A stretch of 64,000 nucleotides of DNA from Undibacterium hunanense (GTDB lineage Bacteria; Pseudomonadota; Gammaproteobacteria; Burkholderiales; Burkholderiaceae_D), in assembly GCF_014284335.1 (NCBI RefSeq), contig NZ_JACOGF010000016.1, positions 1 to 64,000 of the forward strand, in the 5' to 3' direction. Positions 13,192 to 22,039 of this stretch are shown here, one piece after another (positions within the stretch are counted from its first letter, which is position 1; each line of letters starts with the position of its first letter). Below the pieces are notes generated by a model. It ran no database searches. It was not told the origin of the DNA and saw nothing but the letters and a program-made list of their open reading frames with translations. The position numbers and the translations under genes are program-made.

Positions 13192-14004
13192 ATGCAGGTA
13201 CATACCTTGGCGAATCAGAACTTACAACTCAATGCCGCAGAAATTGAAATACGCTGCGATGGTCCGGCACGTCAGGTCGATATCGAAGTCGTCGCCGAAA
13301 CGGGGTCTACCAATGCCGACCTGATGGCCAGGCTGCCGCAATTGCAGTGCCCGGTATTGCGCATTGCCGTGCACCAGACGGCAGGGCGTGGCCGCGCGGG
13401 ACGGCCATGGCTGACCGTACCTGGTGGCATGCTGACTTTTTCTCTGGCATGGCATCTGCCACAGGCACCACAGCATTTGCTGGGCTTGCCATTGGCAATC
13501 GGCGTCGCCCTGGCTGAAACCCTGAATACCCTGGGCCTGAGCGTACAGCTTAAATGGCCGAATGACATTTTGCGTGATGGCAAAAAACTGGCTGGCATCT
13601 TGCTGGAATCTACTGCCGCGCAAAACGGCGGCACCTGGATAGTTGCCGGCATCGGCCTCAACCTGCAAGTATCCGACGCACTGGAAGCCGAAATCGGGCG
13701 CACCATCGCCGATGCACCATGGCTGGCCAGAATGGATAGAAATGCCCTGGTCGCCAGCCTGCTGAATGCACTTGCACCGACACTGGAACAATTTGCCACG
13801 CAAGGATTCAGCAGCTTTTTACCACGCTGGAATGCTCTGCATGCCCATGCAGGGCAAACCGTCAACATACTCGACCATGGTCAGGTCCTGCATACCGGTG
13901 TCGCCCTGGGGGTGGACCTGCATGGCTGTCTGGTCTTGCAGACCACGCAGGGGCAAGTGAATGTCATGGCGGGCGATGTATCTCTGCGGCCCGCAACCCC
14001 ATGA
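13192..14004 (+). CDS. birA: biotin--[acetyl-CoA carboxylase] ligase
   Basis: The enzyme activates biotin with ATP and transfers it to the carrier lysine of acetyl-CoA carboxylase. About 270 residues; no N-terminal helix-turn-helix of the E. coli BirA repressor type is visible, so this is probably the ligase-only form. Motifs are ETGSTNADLMAR, the biotin-binding GRGRAGRPW loop, LKWPNDIL, the lysine of KKLAGILLE and GIGLNL. A small C-terminal beta domain follows. The start is uncertain: a TTG lies six bases upstream and neither has a good ribosome site. It is followed by coaX after 44 bases, likely one operon. Confidence 0.92.
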   Translation: MQVHTLANQNLQLNAAEIEIRCDGPARQVDIEVVAETGSTNADLMARLPQLQCPVLRIAVHQTAGRGRAGRPWLTVPGGMLTFSLAWHLPQAPQHLLGLPLAIGVALAETLNTLGLSVQLKWPNDILRDGKKLAGILLESTAAQNGGTWIVAGIGLNLQVSDALEAEIGRTIADAPWLARMDRNALVASLLNALAPTLEQFATQGFSSFLPRWNALHAHAGQTVNILDHGQVLHTGVALGVDLHGCLVLQTTQGQVNVMAGDVSLRPATP

Positions 14005-14048
14005 TCATGGCAGACTCATGGCAGGCAATAAAATAATGAGGAAAGCTG

Positions 14049-14819
14049 ATGCAATTATTGATTGATGCCGGCAATACCCGTATCAAATGGGCCGTGCCGG
14101 TGGCTGATACGGCGCTTGGCGGGCAAGTGCCAGTATGGTTGCACAGCGGCTCCGTCAGCCATGCCGAACTGGCCAATCTTGACCACGTCTGGCGCGCCAT
14201 GCCGATTACCCGGGTGTTGATTTCCAATGTGGCCGGTGCTGCCATCCGGGCGAAACTGTCAGCCATCCTGCAAGACGTACAGCCGGCAGCGGACGTGCGC
14301 TGGTTTGCCTCGCAAGAGCGGGTCGCCGGTATCCACAATACCTACCGCAACCCGGCACAGCTGGGTTGTGACAGGCTGGCTTCCATGGTCGGCGCGCACT
14401 ACCTGTTTCCGCAGCAGGGCCTGGTGGTCGCTACCTGTGGAACTGCCACCACAGTTGATGCCGTAACCGCGCAAGGGCAATTCGAGGGCGGCATGATATT
14501 ACCCGGCCTTAAACTGATGGCAGAATCCCTCGCTCGCAATACTGCACAGTTGCCACAAGTGGCAGAATCCATCAGCCTTGCCGGCATTTTTGCCGACAAC
14601 ACTGACCAGGCCATTGTCAGCGGCTGCATCAGCGCCCAGGTCGGCGCCATTCGCCGCGCAGTCAGTATGCTGGAAGAACAGCAGAAGCAATCCGTCAGCT
14701 GTGTGATTTCTGGCGGCGCAGCCCCGTATTTATTGGCCCATTTGAGCCTGCCTTACCAACATGTCGACAATCTGGTCTTGACGGGGCTGTTTGTCGTGGC
14801 ACAATCAAGCCCGGACTGA
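14049..14819 (+). CDS. coaX: type III pantothenate kinase
   Basis: This enzyme catalyses the first step of coenzyme A synthesis from pantothenate. The 256-residue product has the family's ASKHA-fold motifs: LLIDAGNTRIKWA at the N-terminus (phosphate-1 loop), GCDRLASMVGAH in the middle, and TCGTATTVDAV, with the substrate-binding GGMILPGL. A GAGGAAAG ribosome site precedes ATG. The order birA-coaX is common in Burkholderiales. Type III kinases are not inhibited by CoA and have low ATP affinity in the families studied. Confidence 0.94.
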   Translation: MQLLIDAGNTRIKWAVPVADTALGGQVPVWLHSGSVSHAELANLDHVWRAMPITRVLISNVAGAAIRAKLSAILQDVQPAADVRWFASQERVAGIHNTYRNPAQLGCDRLASMVGAHYLFPQQGLVVATCGTATTVDAVTAQGQFEGGMILPGLKLMAESLARNTAQLPQVAESISLAGIFADNTDQAIVSGCISAQVGAIRRAVSMLEEQQKQSVSCVISGGAAPYLLAHLSLPYQHVDNLVLTGLFVVAQSSPD

Positions 14820-14836
14820 TTACTTCTCAAATTACC

Positions 14837-15517
14837 ATGCTGCGATTCTTTTTCTGGAGCCTGCTGTTATTAAATGCCTTCCTGCTGGCGTTTAATCTTG
14901 GCTATTTGGGACACTGGTCACTCGACACCCATGAGCCAGAACGTTTGAAGATGCAGCACCATGCTGACCAGCTCAAACCCCTGTCCGCAGCCGAAGCCGT
15001 GACGCCTGTCGATGCCGTCGCGGATAAAAAGCCGGACGTGATTGCCTGCCTTGAAGTCGGCAATTTTGTGCAGGCTGACATCAACAAGCTGGAAGAAAAA
15101 TTGAAGGCCCTGGCACTGGGTGAAAGACAATCCCGCATAAACGTGGTGGATGTCGCTACCCACATGGTCTTTATTCCTTCGCAAGGCAGCAAAGAAGGTG
15201 CGGATAAAAAAGCCGGTGAACTGCGCCGCCTGGGCATCAACGATTTCTACATCGTACAAGACCAAAGCAATCTGCGCTGGGGTATCTCACTGGGTGTATT
15301 CAAAACCGAAGAAGCGGCAAAACTGCACCTGAACAACCTCAGCAACAAAGGCGTACGCTCCGCCCGCATAGGCCCGCGCGCCGTCAGCACGAATAAATTC
15401 GCCTATCAGCTGAGAGCCCTGACCGTAGAAGAAAAAACCAGGTATGACGCCATCAAGGCAGATTTCCCAGCACAGGAAAACCGCAATTGCCAGACGACGG
15501 CGTATAGCAAAAGCTAA
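14837..15517 (+). CDS. SPOR-domain membrane protein
   Basis: A 226-residue protein with one N-terminal membrane segment (about residues 3-23, FFFWSLLLLNAFLLAFNLGY). A linker follows, then a C-terminal part of about 70 residues that looks like a SPOR domain (FYIVQDQ, LRWGISLGVFKTEEAAKLH, LNNLSNKGVRSARIGPR). SPOR domains bind denuded glycan strands at the division septum, so an envelope role is likely. It starts 17 bases after coaX, the common arrangement in this order of bacteria. The precise function is unknown. Confidence 0.8.
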   Translation: MLRFFFWSLLLLNAFLLAFNLGYLGHWSLDTHEPERLKMQHHADQLKPLSAAEAVTPVDAVADKKPDVIACLEVGNFVQADINKLEEKLKALALGERQSRINVVDVATHMVFIPSQGSKEGADKKAGELRRLGINDFYIVQDQSNLRWGISLGVFKTEEAAKLHLNNLSNKGVRSARIGPRAVSTNKFAYQLRALTVEEKTRYDAIKADFPAQENRNCQTTAYSKS

Positions 15518-15558
15518 ATATCTAAATATTTTGATGTAGGCACCGCTGTTCAGCGAAT

Positions 15559-15849
15559 ATGAACATTCTCATCATTGCAGCCATATTCATCGCCATCATC
15601 CTGCTGGCGATGAATATCTATGTGACTTACCTGCTCGCAAAGAGCGAGTTTTTCGAGCCAGTCCAAAAATATAGCCAATATGCCTTGATCTGGTTATTTC
15701 CAGTCATAGGCGTTGTGGTTTGCTATCTGTTTGTACAGCCTGATTTAGAACCGCCGAGTGGCCGGTATCTGAATCGCGATGAAGCACCTGAAGGTGAATT
15801 CATGGATTTTGCAAGGTCAAATAAAGACTATTTTAGTGGTCATGACTGA
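15559..15849 (+). CDS. small two-helix membrane protein, unknown function
   Basis: A 96-residue hypothetical protein. Two hydrophobic segments are clear: about 3-27 (ILIIAAIFIAIILLAMNIYV) and 41-58 (YALIWLFPVIGVVVCYLF). The remaining C-terminal third is polar and acidic. No family is recognised. It lies 41 bases after the SPOR gene on the same strand without an obvious ribosome site, so it may be the end of the birA-coaX operon or separately transcribed. Confidence 0.6.
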   Translation: MNILIIAAIFIAIILLAMNIYVTYLLAKSEFFEPVQKYSQYALIWLFPVIGVVVCYLFVQPDLEPPSGRYLNRDEAPEGEFMDFARSNKDYFSGHD

Positions 15850-15892
15850 TGCCTCCTGTCAGGACCATCGCAACGAAAACTATATTTAATCA

Positions 15893-15945
15893 ATTCTCAT
15901 GATGTGAGAATGAATTCTTGATATTTCTCATTTGATCGCTAGAAT
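15893..15945 (+). promoter_or_regulatory. promoter and dyad upstream of the IclR regulator
   Basis: A sigma-70-type promoter is visible: TTGATA (15918-15923), 16-base spacer, TAGAAT (15940-15945), about 33 bases before the regulator start. Immediately upstream lies a perfect 7-base inverted repeat ATTCTCA-N5-TGAGAAT (15893-15911), a plausible autoregulatory site for the IclR protein. Assignment of the protein to this site is inference. Confidence 0.55.
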
Positions 15946-15978
15946 AGGTTTGATATTGCGTTTCTATGTCAGGCTCGA

Positions 15979-16743
15979 ATGTTAGAACCATCTAAAGACA
16001 TCACTCCTCAGAGCGAACGCGTCTTGCAGGTGCTGGCTTGCGTTGCGCGGCAGGGGCAGCCGCTGTCGGCACGTGAGCTGGTAGAGCAAACCGGCCTGCC
16101 TTTAAGCACCCTGTATCGCCAACTGGCCCCCTTGAAAAAATGGGGACTGGTGCAGGAACATGCACAGACTGGCTTGTACGAGCCAGGTCCCCTGGCAGTG
16201 CAATTGGCAAGGGGATTTGATCAGCATTCGTGGCTGATGTCTGCCGCGCGTGAAGAAATGACAGACCTGGTGCATAAATCTGGTGAAAGTGTGGGCTTGC
16301 TTGCTTATGTGAATGGCCAGGTCATTTGCCTGGACATGCAGGAAAGTCAGCAAGCACTGCGTTGCTCCTTCGCCAAAGGGCGTGCCAGTTCAACAGTGCG
16401 CGGCGCATCGGCCAAGGCCTTGCTGGCATTTTTGCCGCAGGCGGTACAGGACAGTTTGCTGGAGCAGAATTTTCTGGAAGATCCGGATCATGCCCAGCAA
16501 CGCCGTGAAGATTTGCTGGCGCAACTGCAAGCCATACGCAGCCAGCGCTATGCCACCAGCGAAAATGAAATCGACCTTGGTATCTGGGGCGTCAGCGCTC
16601 CCGTATTTTCCGGCAAGGACAGGCTGGAAGCCAGTCTGTCTCTGATGGCGCCGGTGCAGCGCATACAAAACCGCAAGCAAGAACTGATCAACATGACTCT
16701 GGCGGCAGCCGATAGGCTCAGCCGCAAATTACAGTATCCTTAA
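15979..16743 (+). CDS. IclR-family transcriptional regulator (probable hut regulator)
   Basis: A 254-residue IclR-type protein. The N-terminal winged helix-turn-helix (about residues 12-70) contains SARELVEQTGLPLSTLYRQL. The C-terminal effector domain shows the RGRASS-like segment AKGRASSTVRGASAKALLA and SENEIDLGIWGVSAPVF. It is followed after 34 bases by hutG and hutF in the same direction, so it probably controls histidine breakdown. This differs from the GntR-type HutC found in many proteobacteria, so the link rests on position only. Confidence 0.85.
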   Translation: MLEPSKDITPQSERVLQVLACVARQGQPLSARELVEQTGLPLSTLYRQLAPLKKWGLVQEHAQTGLYEPGPLAVQLARGFDQHSWLMSAAREEMTDLVHKSGESVGLLAYVNGQVICLDMQESQQALRCSFAKGRASSTVRGASAKALLAFLPQAVQDSLLEQNFLEDPDHAQQRREDLLAQLQAIRSQRYATSENEIDLGIWGVSAPVFSGKDRLEASLSLMAPVQRIQNRKQELINMTLAAADRLSRKLQYP

Positions 16744-16777
16744 AACAGTAAGCAGGACACAAAAAACAGGACACATC

Positions 16778-17599
16778 ATGACCGCGTACCATTTTCAACA
16801 GGGTAGCGTACCCTTACTGATTTCCATGCCTCATGTGGGTACCAGCATACCGGACGATATCGCCGCACAGATGCTGCCAGTCGCGCATGAAAAAACCGAT
16901 ACCGACTGGCATCTGCGTCAGCTTTACAGCATGGCGGCAGAGCTGGGTGCATCCACCATCGCCGCTGAATATTCGCGCTATGTGATCGACCTCAATCGTT
17001 CTTCCGACAATGCCAACCTGTACCCAGGGCAGGATACGACAGGCTTGTGCCCGGTCGATACCTTTGCCAAACAGCCTTTATACGCACCCCAAAACCTGCC
17101 GGCAGAAGCGGAAGTGCAACGCCGCATCGGCGCCTACTGGCAACCATATCACCAGCAGTTGCAGCAAGAACTGCAACGACTGTTGAATCTGCATGGCAGT
17201 GTCGTATTGTGGGATGCCCATTCCATCGCTTCGCTGGTACCGCGTTTTTTTGAAGGCAAATTACCTGACCTCAACTTTGGTACTGCCGATCAACAATCCT
17301 GCGACCCCGGCCTGCAAACGGCCATCGCCAATTGCCTGCAAGATTCGGTGGATGCAAAAGCCTATTCCCATATATTCAATGGCCGTTTCAAAGGTGGTTT
17401 CATTACCCGTAATTACGGCCAGCCAGTCCGTCACATCCATGCCGTGCAACTGGAAATGAGCCAGTGCATCTACATGAATGAAGCCGCTCCTTATGCTTAC
17501 AGACCAGACCTGGCGGCACAGGTGCAGCCCTTGCTGAAGCAGTTGCTGCAGGCCTGCCTGGACTGGAACGCAACGCAACACAAAGACGGCACAGCATGA
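16778..17599 (+). CDS. hutG: N-formylglutamate deformylase
   Basis: Hydrolyses N-formylglutamate to formate and glutamate, the last step of the five-step histidine degradation route. The 273-residue product matches the family (N-formylglutamate amidohydrolase): LLISMPHVGTSIPDD at the N-terminus, DTDWHLRQLY, the conserved SRYVIDLNRSSDNANLYPGQ, LWDAHSIASLVPRFF and the C-terminal HAVQLEMSQCIYMNE. Its stop overlaps the hutF start by four bases (ATGA), so the two enzymes that use formiminoglutamate and its product are translationally coupled. Confidence 0.93.
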   Translation: MTAYHFQQGSVPLLISMPHVGTSIPDDIAAQMLPVAHEKTDTDWHLRQLYSMAAELGASTIAAEYSRYVIDLNRSSDNANLYPGQDTTGLCPVDTFAKQPLYAPQNLPAEAEVQRRIGAYWQPYHQQLQQELQRLLNLHGSVVLWDAHSIASLVPRFFEGKLPDLNFGTADQQSCDPGLQTAIANCLQDSVDAKAYSHIFNGRFKGGFITRNYGQPVRHIHAVQLEMSQCIYMNEAAPYAYRPDLAAQVQPLLKQLLQACLDWNATQHKDGTA

Positions 17600-18969
17600 A
17601 CAGTCTGTATGCGCATCATGCCCTGTTGCCACAAGGCTGGGCCAGCAATGTCCGCTTGCACTGGAATGAACATGGCGAGCTGAGCCAGATCGAGCACGAT
17701 GCCAGCTTGCAGGCACATGGGCATGAATATGAGCAGCAAGCGCAGTGGGTGCTGCCCGGCATGAGCAATCTGCATTCTCATGCCTTCCAGCGTGCCATGG
17801 CAGGCATGACAGAAATGGCAGGGGAAGGCAAAGACAGTTTCTGGACCTGGCGTGATCTCATGTATCGCTATGCGCTGCATATCACGCCGGAACAGATCCA
17901 GGCCATTGCTGCGCAACTGTATGCAGAATGCCTGCGTCATGGCTATACGGCAGTCTGTGAATTCCATTACCTGCACCTTAACCAGGAAGGCAGTTTTTAC
18001 GTACGCCCGGCAGAGATGGCAGAACGCGTGATTGCCGCCGCAGAACAGACCGGCATGGGTATCAGCATGCTGCCCGTCTTGTACAGCTACGCCGATTTTG
18101 GTGAGCAGGCTTTGCGTCATGATCAGCGCCGTTTTTCTACCAATGCGGAAGAGATCCTGCAATTGATCGCTGCGCTGGAATGCAAGCGCAATGCCCAGGT
18201 CGAAGTCGGCGTTGCCCCGCATTCCCTGCGTGCCGCCAGCATCAGCCAGATACGTGAACTGGTGGCGGCGCTTCCTGTTGAACGTCCCATCCATATCCAT
18301 ATCGCCGAACAACAAAAAGAAGTCGATGCCTGCATCGCTTATTCAGGCAAACGCCCGGTAGAACTCTTGCTCGATAGTGGCCTGGTCAATCAACGCTGGT
18401 GCCTGGTACATGCCACTCACCTCAACAAGGCCGAAGTGCAGGGCATCGCTGCCAGTGGCGCAGTGGCAGGCATTTGCACAACCACAGAAGGCAATCTTGG
18501 CGATGGTTTTTTTGATTTACCAGATTACATCGCCGCCGGTGGCCGCTTTGGTATCGGCAGTGACAGCCATGTATCACAAAGTCCGGTAGAAGAATTGCGC
18601 TGGCTCGAATATGGCCAGCGCCTGCGTCTGCAAGGCCGTAATATCGCTGGCACACAAGCACAACGCAAGGTCGGTGATTTTTTGTATCAGGCCGCCTTGC
18701 AGGGCGGCGCGCAAGCCAGTGGCCGCAAGCTGGGCCAACTGAAGGTCGGCTATCGCGCCGACATCGTTGTACTGGATGATGCACATCCGAATCTGGCAGG
18801 CATCAATAGTACGGATGTACTCAATACCTGGATTTTTGCAGGCAATGACAATCTGGTGCGGGACGTGTATGTCGGTGGACAGCAGGTGGTGCAGGATGGC
18901 AAGCATCTGCGGCAGGCTGAGATACAGGCAGCTTATGGCGAATGCATGCGCAGCCTGCGTGCGCTGTAA
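17596..18969 (+). CDS. hutF: formimidoylglutamate deiminase
   Basis: A metal-dependent amidohydrolase that converts N-formimidoyl-glutamate to N-formyl-glutamate and ammonia. The 457 residues show the amidohydrolase metal motif HSHAFQRAMAG after the first beta segment, VGVAPHSLRA, HIHIAEQQKEVD, the second metal site LVHATHLNKAE and the GIGSDSHVSQSPVEELR segment with the catalytic Asp. A C-terminal strand, GYRADIVVLDDAHPN, closes the composite beta domain. It pairs with hutG; hutH, hutU and hutI are not in this window and must lie elsewhere if the route is complete. Confidence 0.93.
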   Translation: MNSLYAHHALLPQGWASNVRLHWNEHGELSQIEHDASLQAHGHEYEQQAQWVLPGMSNLHSHAFQRAMAGMTEMAGEGKDSFWTWRDLMYRYALHITPEQIQAIAAQLYAECLRHGYTAVCEFHYLHLNQEGSFYVRPAEMAERVIAAAEQTGMGISMLPVLYSYADFGEQALRHDQRRFSTNAEEILQLIAALECKRNAQVEVGVAPHSLRAASISQIRELVAALPVERPIHIHIAEQQKEVDACIAYSGKRPVELLLDSGLVNQRWCLVHATHLNKAEVQGIAASGAVAGICTTTEGNLGDGFFDLPDYIAAGGRFGIGSDSHVSQSPVEELRWLEYGQRLRLQGRNIAGTQAQRKVGDFLYQAALQGGAQASGRKLGQLKVGYRADIVVLDDAHPNLAGINSTDVLNTWIFAGNDNLVRDVYVGGQQVVQDGKHLRQAEIQAAYGECMRSLRAL

Positions 18970-19000
18970 GTTTTTCTGGATTTGCTGACTTTGAATATCG

Positions 19001-19034
19001 AAACAGGCGCACACGACATGTTGCGCCTGTTTTA
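19001..19034 (+). terminator. Rho-independent terminator after hutF
   Basis: AAACAGGCGCA (19001-19011) pairs with TGCGCCTGTTT (19022-19032), followed by TAG and further T residues. It lies 31 bases after the hutF stop and separates it from the convergent aroG. Confidence 0.75.
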
Positions 19035-19051
19035 GTTTGGGCTATGCCAGA

Positions 19052-20107
19052 TTATTGCTGACGCAATCTCGCCGCCGCATCCCGCAACATCTTCTCTGTC
19101 GTTTCCCAATCCACGCAGGCGTCGGTGACTGAGCAGCCATAGGTGAGTTGTGTCAAATCTGTCGGGATAGGCTGGTTGCCGGCGACGATGTTGGATTCAA
19201 TCATGACGCCGACGATGTCCTTATTGCCGTTGGCGATCTGGTTGATGACATCGGCCATGACCAGGGGTTGCAGTTCCGGTTTTTTGTAGCTGTTGGCGTG
19301 CGAGCAATCGACCACGATATTCGGTGGCAGCTTGGCCTTGACCAGTGCCTGCTGGGCCATGGCGACAGACACGGTATCGTAATTCGGGCGGTCACCGCCG
19401 CCGCGCAAGACCACGTGGCCATATTGATTGCCACTGGTGCGCACGATGGATACCCGACCCTGGCCATTCAGGCCCAGGAAGGAATGCGGATGCGACGCCG
19501 ACAGAATCGCATTGATGGCGATGCTGATATCACCGTCCGTTCCGTTTTTAAAGCCCACCGGTGTCGACAGGCCAGACGACATTTCACGATGCGTCTGTGA
19601 TTCTGTGGTGCGGGCACCGATGGCGGTCCAGGCGATCAGGTCACCCAGGTATTGTGGTGAAATCGGGTCCAGCGCTTCGGTACCGGTCGGCAGACCGAGT
19701 TCACAGACATCCAGCAAAAACTGGCGGGCTTTTTCCATGCCCTCATCCACGCGGAAAGAATCATCCATATACGGGTCATTGATATAACCTTTCCAGCCTG
19801 TGGTGGTACGCGGCTTTTCAAAATACACACGCATCACCAGCAGCATCACATCCTTGACTTCTTCCTGCAGGGCTTTCAGACGACGCGCATAATCCAGGCC
19901 GGCAACCGGATCATGGATGGAGCAGGGGCCAACCACGACAAACAGGCGTTTGTCCTTGCGTTCGAGAATATGGCGCAGGCTTTCGCGGCTTTGTTCAACC
20001 ACATCGCCAGCCAGATCGCTGAGTGGCAGGCGGGCATGCAATTCTTCCGGGGTCGGCATGTTCTCGAAAGAACTGACGTTGATGTTTTCCAGTACGGTAT
20101 GTGTCAT
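19052..20107 (-). CDS. aroG: 3-deoxy-7-phosphoheptulonate (DAHP) synthase, class I
   Basis: Condenses phosphoenolpyruvate and erythrose 4-phosphate in the first step of aromatic amino acid synthesis. The 351-residue protein is of the AroFGH type: VVVGPCSIHDP, MRVYFEKPRTTTGWKG, GTEALDPISPQY, the IGARTTESQTHREM metal/substrate loop, GFKNGTDG, and NIVVDCSHANSYKK. Which feedback-sensitive isoform (Phe, Tyr or Trp) it is cannot be decided by eye; the symbol is by closest general similarity. It converges on hutF across a terminator and diverges from the PhyH gene. Confidence 0.92.
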   Translation of the reverse strand: MTHTVLENINVSSFENMPTPEELHARLPLSDLAGDVVEQSRESLRHILERKDKRLFVVVGPCSIHDPVAGLDYARRLKALQEEVKDVMLLVMRVYFEKPRTTTGWKGYINDPYMDDSFRVDEGMEKARQFLLDVCELGLPTGTEALDPISPQYLGDLIAWTAIGARTTESQTHREMSSGLSTPVGFKNGTDGDISIAINAILSASHPHSFLGLNGQGRVSIVRTSGNQYGHVVLRGGGDRPNYDTVSVAMAQQALVKAKLPPNIVVDCSHANSYKKPELQPLVMADVINQIANGNKDIVGVMIESNIVAGNQPIPTDLTQLTYGCSVTDACVDWETTEKMLRDAAARLRQQ

Positions 20108-20284
20108 GTTGAGTAATCGACGGTAGTGTTAAATTTGGCCTACATTATGACCTAATCCCGGGTATTGATTGGGATTGCATAATCACAAATGCGCTTAATT
20201 ACCATGCATCTGTTCTGTTTCAGTATGGGATAAATCCCTTAAAATCAGACATGCATCACGTTTTTTGCTCACAGATATGACTGA

Positions 20285-21043
20285 ATGACCATGTTAAGCT
20301 CCGCGCAACAACAAGAATTTGATACCCAGGGGTTTCTGGTTTTACAACAACAGGCAACCACCAGCCTGTGTGAAGACATCATTGCACTTGCTGAACAGCA
20401 ACTGGTAACTGATGTGCAACCTATAGAGTACGAGGCCGATACCCGTTACCCCGGCGCACCGGCATCGCGTGACGCCGAAGGCGGCGGCACCGCCAGGCGC
20501 CTGTTGCAGGCATATGCGCGCGATCCACGTATCCGGCAATGGGCGAGTGGACAGGCCCTGAGCGAGCCATTATTACAATTGCTGGGTCCAGGCGCGCTGA
20601 TGTCACAAGCCCACCATAACTGCATCATGACCAAGCAGCCACAGTATTCAACGGCGACCGGCTGGCACCGTGACAGCCGTTACTGGAACTTCCAGCGGGC
20701 AGAACTGGTATCTGCCTGGCTGGCCCTGCGCAATGAAACCCTGGACAACGGTTGCCTGCTGGTTATCCCTGGCTCGCACAAGCTGGATATTGATGCCCGC
20801 CAGCTGGATGCCAAACAATTTTTGCTGACAGATTTGCCGCAAAACCATGATTTGCTGGCCCGTGCACAGCCTGTCCCCCTGCAGCAGGGTGACGTATTGC
20901 TTTTCCATAGCAATTTATTCCATGCCGCTGGCAAAAATCAAACCGCGGCGACCAAGTTTGCGCTGGTCTTTACCTATCGTGCGCTCGATAATCCGCCAAT
21001 TCCTGCTACCAGGTCTGCAGCTTTCCCCGAAATAGCGATCTGA
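20285..21043 (+). CDS. phytanoyl-CoA dioxygenase (PhyH) family protein
   Basis: A 252-residue Fe(II)/2-oxoglutarate-dependent oxygenase by its motifs. The facial triad is HRD at His128-Asp130 in the segment TGWHRDSRYWNF, with a distal histidine in FHSNLFHAAGKNQ (probably His213). GDVLLFHSN and VIPGSHK are further family marks. The substrate is unknown; bacterial members act on diverse small molecules. It stands alone, divergent from aroG, and has a second in-frame ATG six bases downstream. Confidence 0.82.
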   Translation: MTMLSSAQQQEFDTQGFLVLQQQATTSLCEDIIALAEQQLVTDVQPIEYEADTRYPGAPASRDAEGGGTARRLLQAYARDPRIRQWASGQALSEPLLQLLGPGALMSQAHHNCIMTKQPQYSTATGWHRDSRYWNFQRAELVSAWLALRNETLDNGCLLVIPGSHKLDIDARQLDAKQFLLTDLPQNHDLLARAQPVPLQQGDVLLFHSNLFHAAGKNQTAATKFALVFTYRALDNPPIPATRSAAFPEIAI

Positions 21044-21193
21044 ACCAGGCGGCCTTGATCTTTTTCAATTTGCACTATGATGAAATAAAAGCAGTATCCA
21101 AAAAATTGTGTAAGGAATCTTGCATCGCGCCGACCAATGGCGATACGGCGGTTTTTCCGCCATGCCAATGACGATACAACATGGAGTAACAAT

Positions 21194-21736
21194 ATGTTCA
21201 AGCTCGCTAAATTCCTTGCCGCTGGTTTATTGATCGCCTTGCCCTTTATCAGCCCTGCCAGCCAGGCCGCCACCAAGGACGAATTTCCTGCCAAACCCAT
21301 GCTGACTGGCACCATGCTCAACGGCAAGCCATTCAAGCTCAATACGGGCAAAGGTGACGTAGTGCTGGTGACATTCTGGGCTACCTGGTGCCCGACTTGC
21401 CGTGCTGAAATGCCGACTTTTCGCAAGTTCTATGAAGCCAATAAAAAGGCTGGCTTTGAACTGGTGACCGTCAGTATTGATGATGCCATGTCCGATATCG
21501 ATGATTATTCAAAGCTATCGACCTGGATGACCAAATCCAACCAGAACTTCCCTTCGCTGTGGCGCAATGCGCCCAACTATAAAGACAATTTCGGTAAAGT
21601 CTTTGCCACCCCGACGGCTTTCCTGATCGGGCGTGACGGCAAGGTCATCGAATCTTTCAAAGGTGCGATCAAGCCTGATCAGTGGGCCCATATCAAAACC
21701 CTTATTGATGCGGCTGGTGCACCAGTCAAAGGCTGA
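21194..21736 (+). CDS. TlpA-family thioredoxin-like protein, periplasmic
   Basis: A 180-residue exported thioredoxin-fold protein. The ATG at 21194 follows GGAG and begins a signal peptide (FKLAKFLAAGLLIALPFISP, cleavage likely after SQA). The active site is WATWCPTC; the cis-proline region is TPTAFLIGRDG. Such proteins usually act as disulfide reductases in cytochrome c maturation or oxidative defence. No partner genes are adjacent. The last 60 or so residues end the fold normally. Confidence 0.85.
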   Translation: MFKLAKFLAAGLLIALPFISPASQAATKDEFPAKPMLTGTMLNGKPFKLNTGKGDVVLVTFWATWCPTCRAEMPTFRKFYEANKKAGFELVTVSIDDAMSDIDDYSKLSTWMTKSNQNFPSLWRNAPNYKDNFGKVFATPTAFLIGRDGKVIESFKGAIKPDQWAHIKTLIDAAGAPVKG

Positions 21737-21766
21737 ACTGGCTTCAGTCTTGCAAGAATGAAATTC

Positions 21767-21794
21767 AAAATGACGCTTCTACGCGTCATTTTTT
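21767..21794 (+). terminator. Rho-independent terminator after the TlpA-like gene
   Basis: AAAATGACGC (21767-21776) pairs with GCGTCATTTT around a 6-base loop and runs into a T-tract. The rest of the 303-base gap to the next gene (to 22039) shows only T-rich sequence and no convincing reading frame. Confidence 0.85.
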
Positions 21795-22039
21795 GCTTTG
21801 CTTTCTTTTCTGCTTTCTGCCTTGTTGTTATCAGGCTTGCCACGCATTGTTATTAAAGTTACTATCCGGAAATGGATCGTTGCCCTGATGGCAAGTTCAG
21901 GCGCGTCTTTGCTTGATTATCTGTTTTTCTTCTTCCGGCGACTCGACAACTGACACCGTGCCTGCGCGTGCTGGCTTCAGTGACGCCAGAGAGTTGCCGT
22001 ATCAACGGTAATGGTGAGCTCAATGAGGGTGAGACTGAC

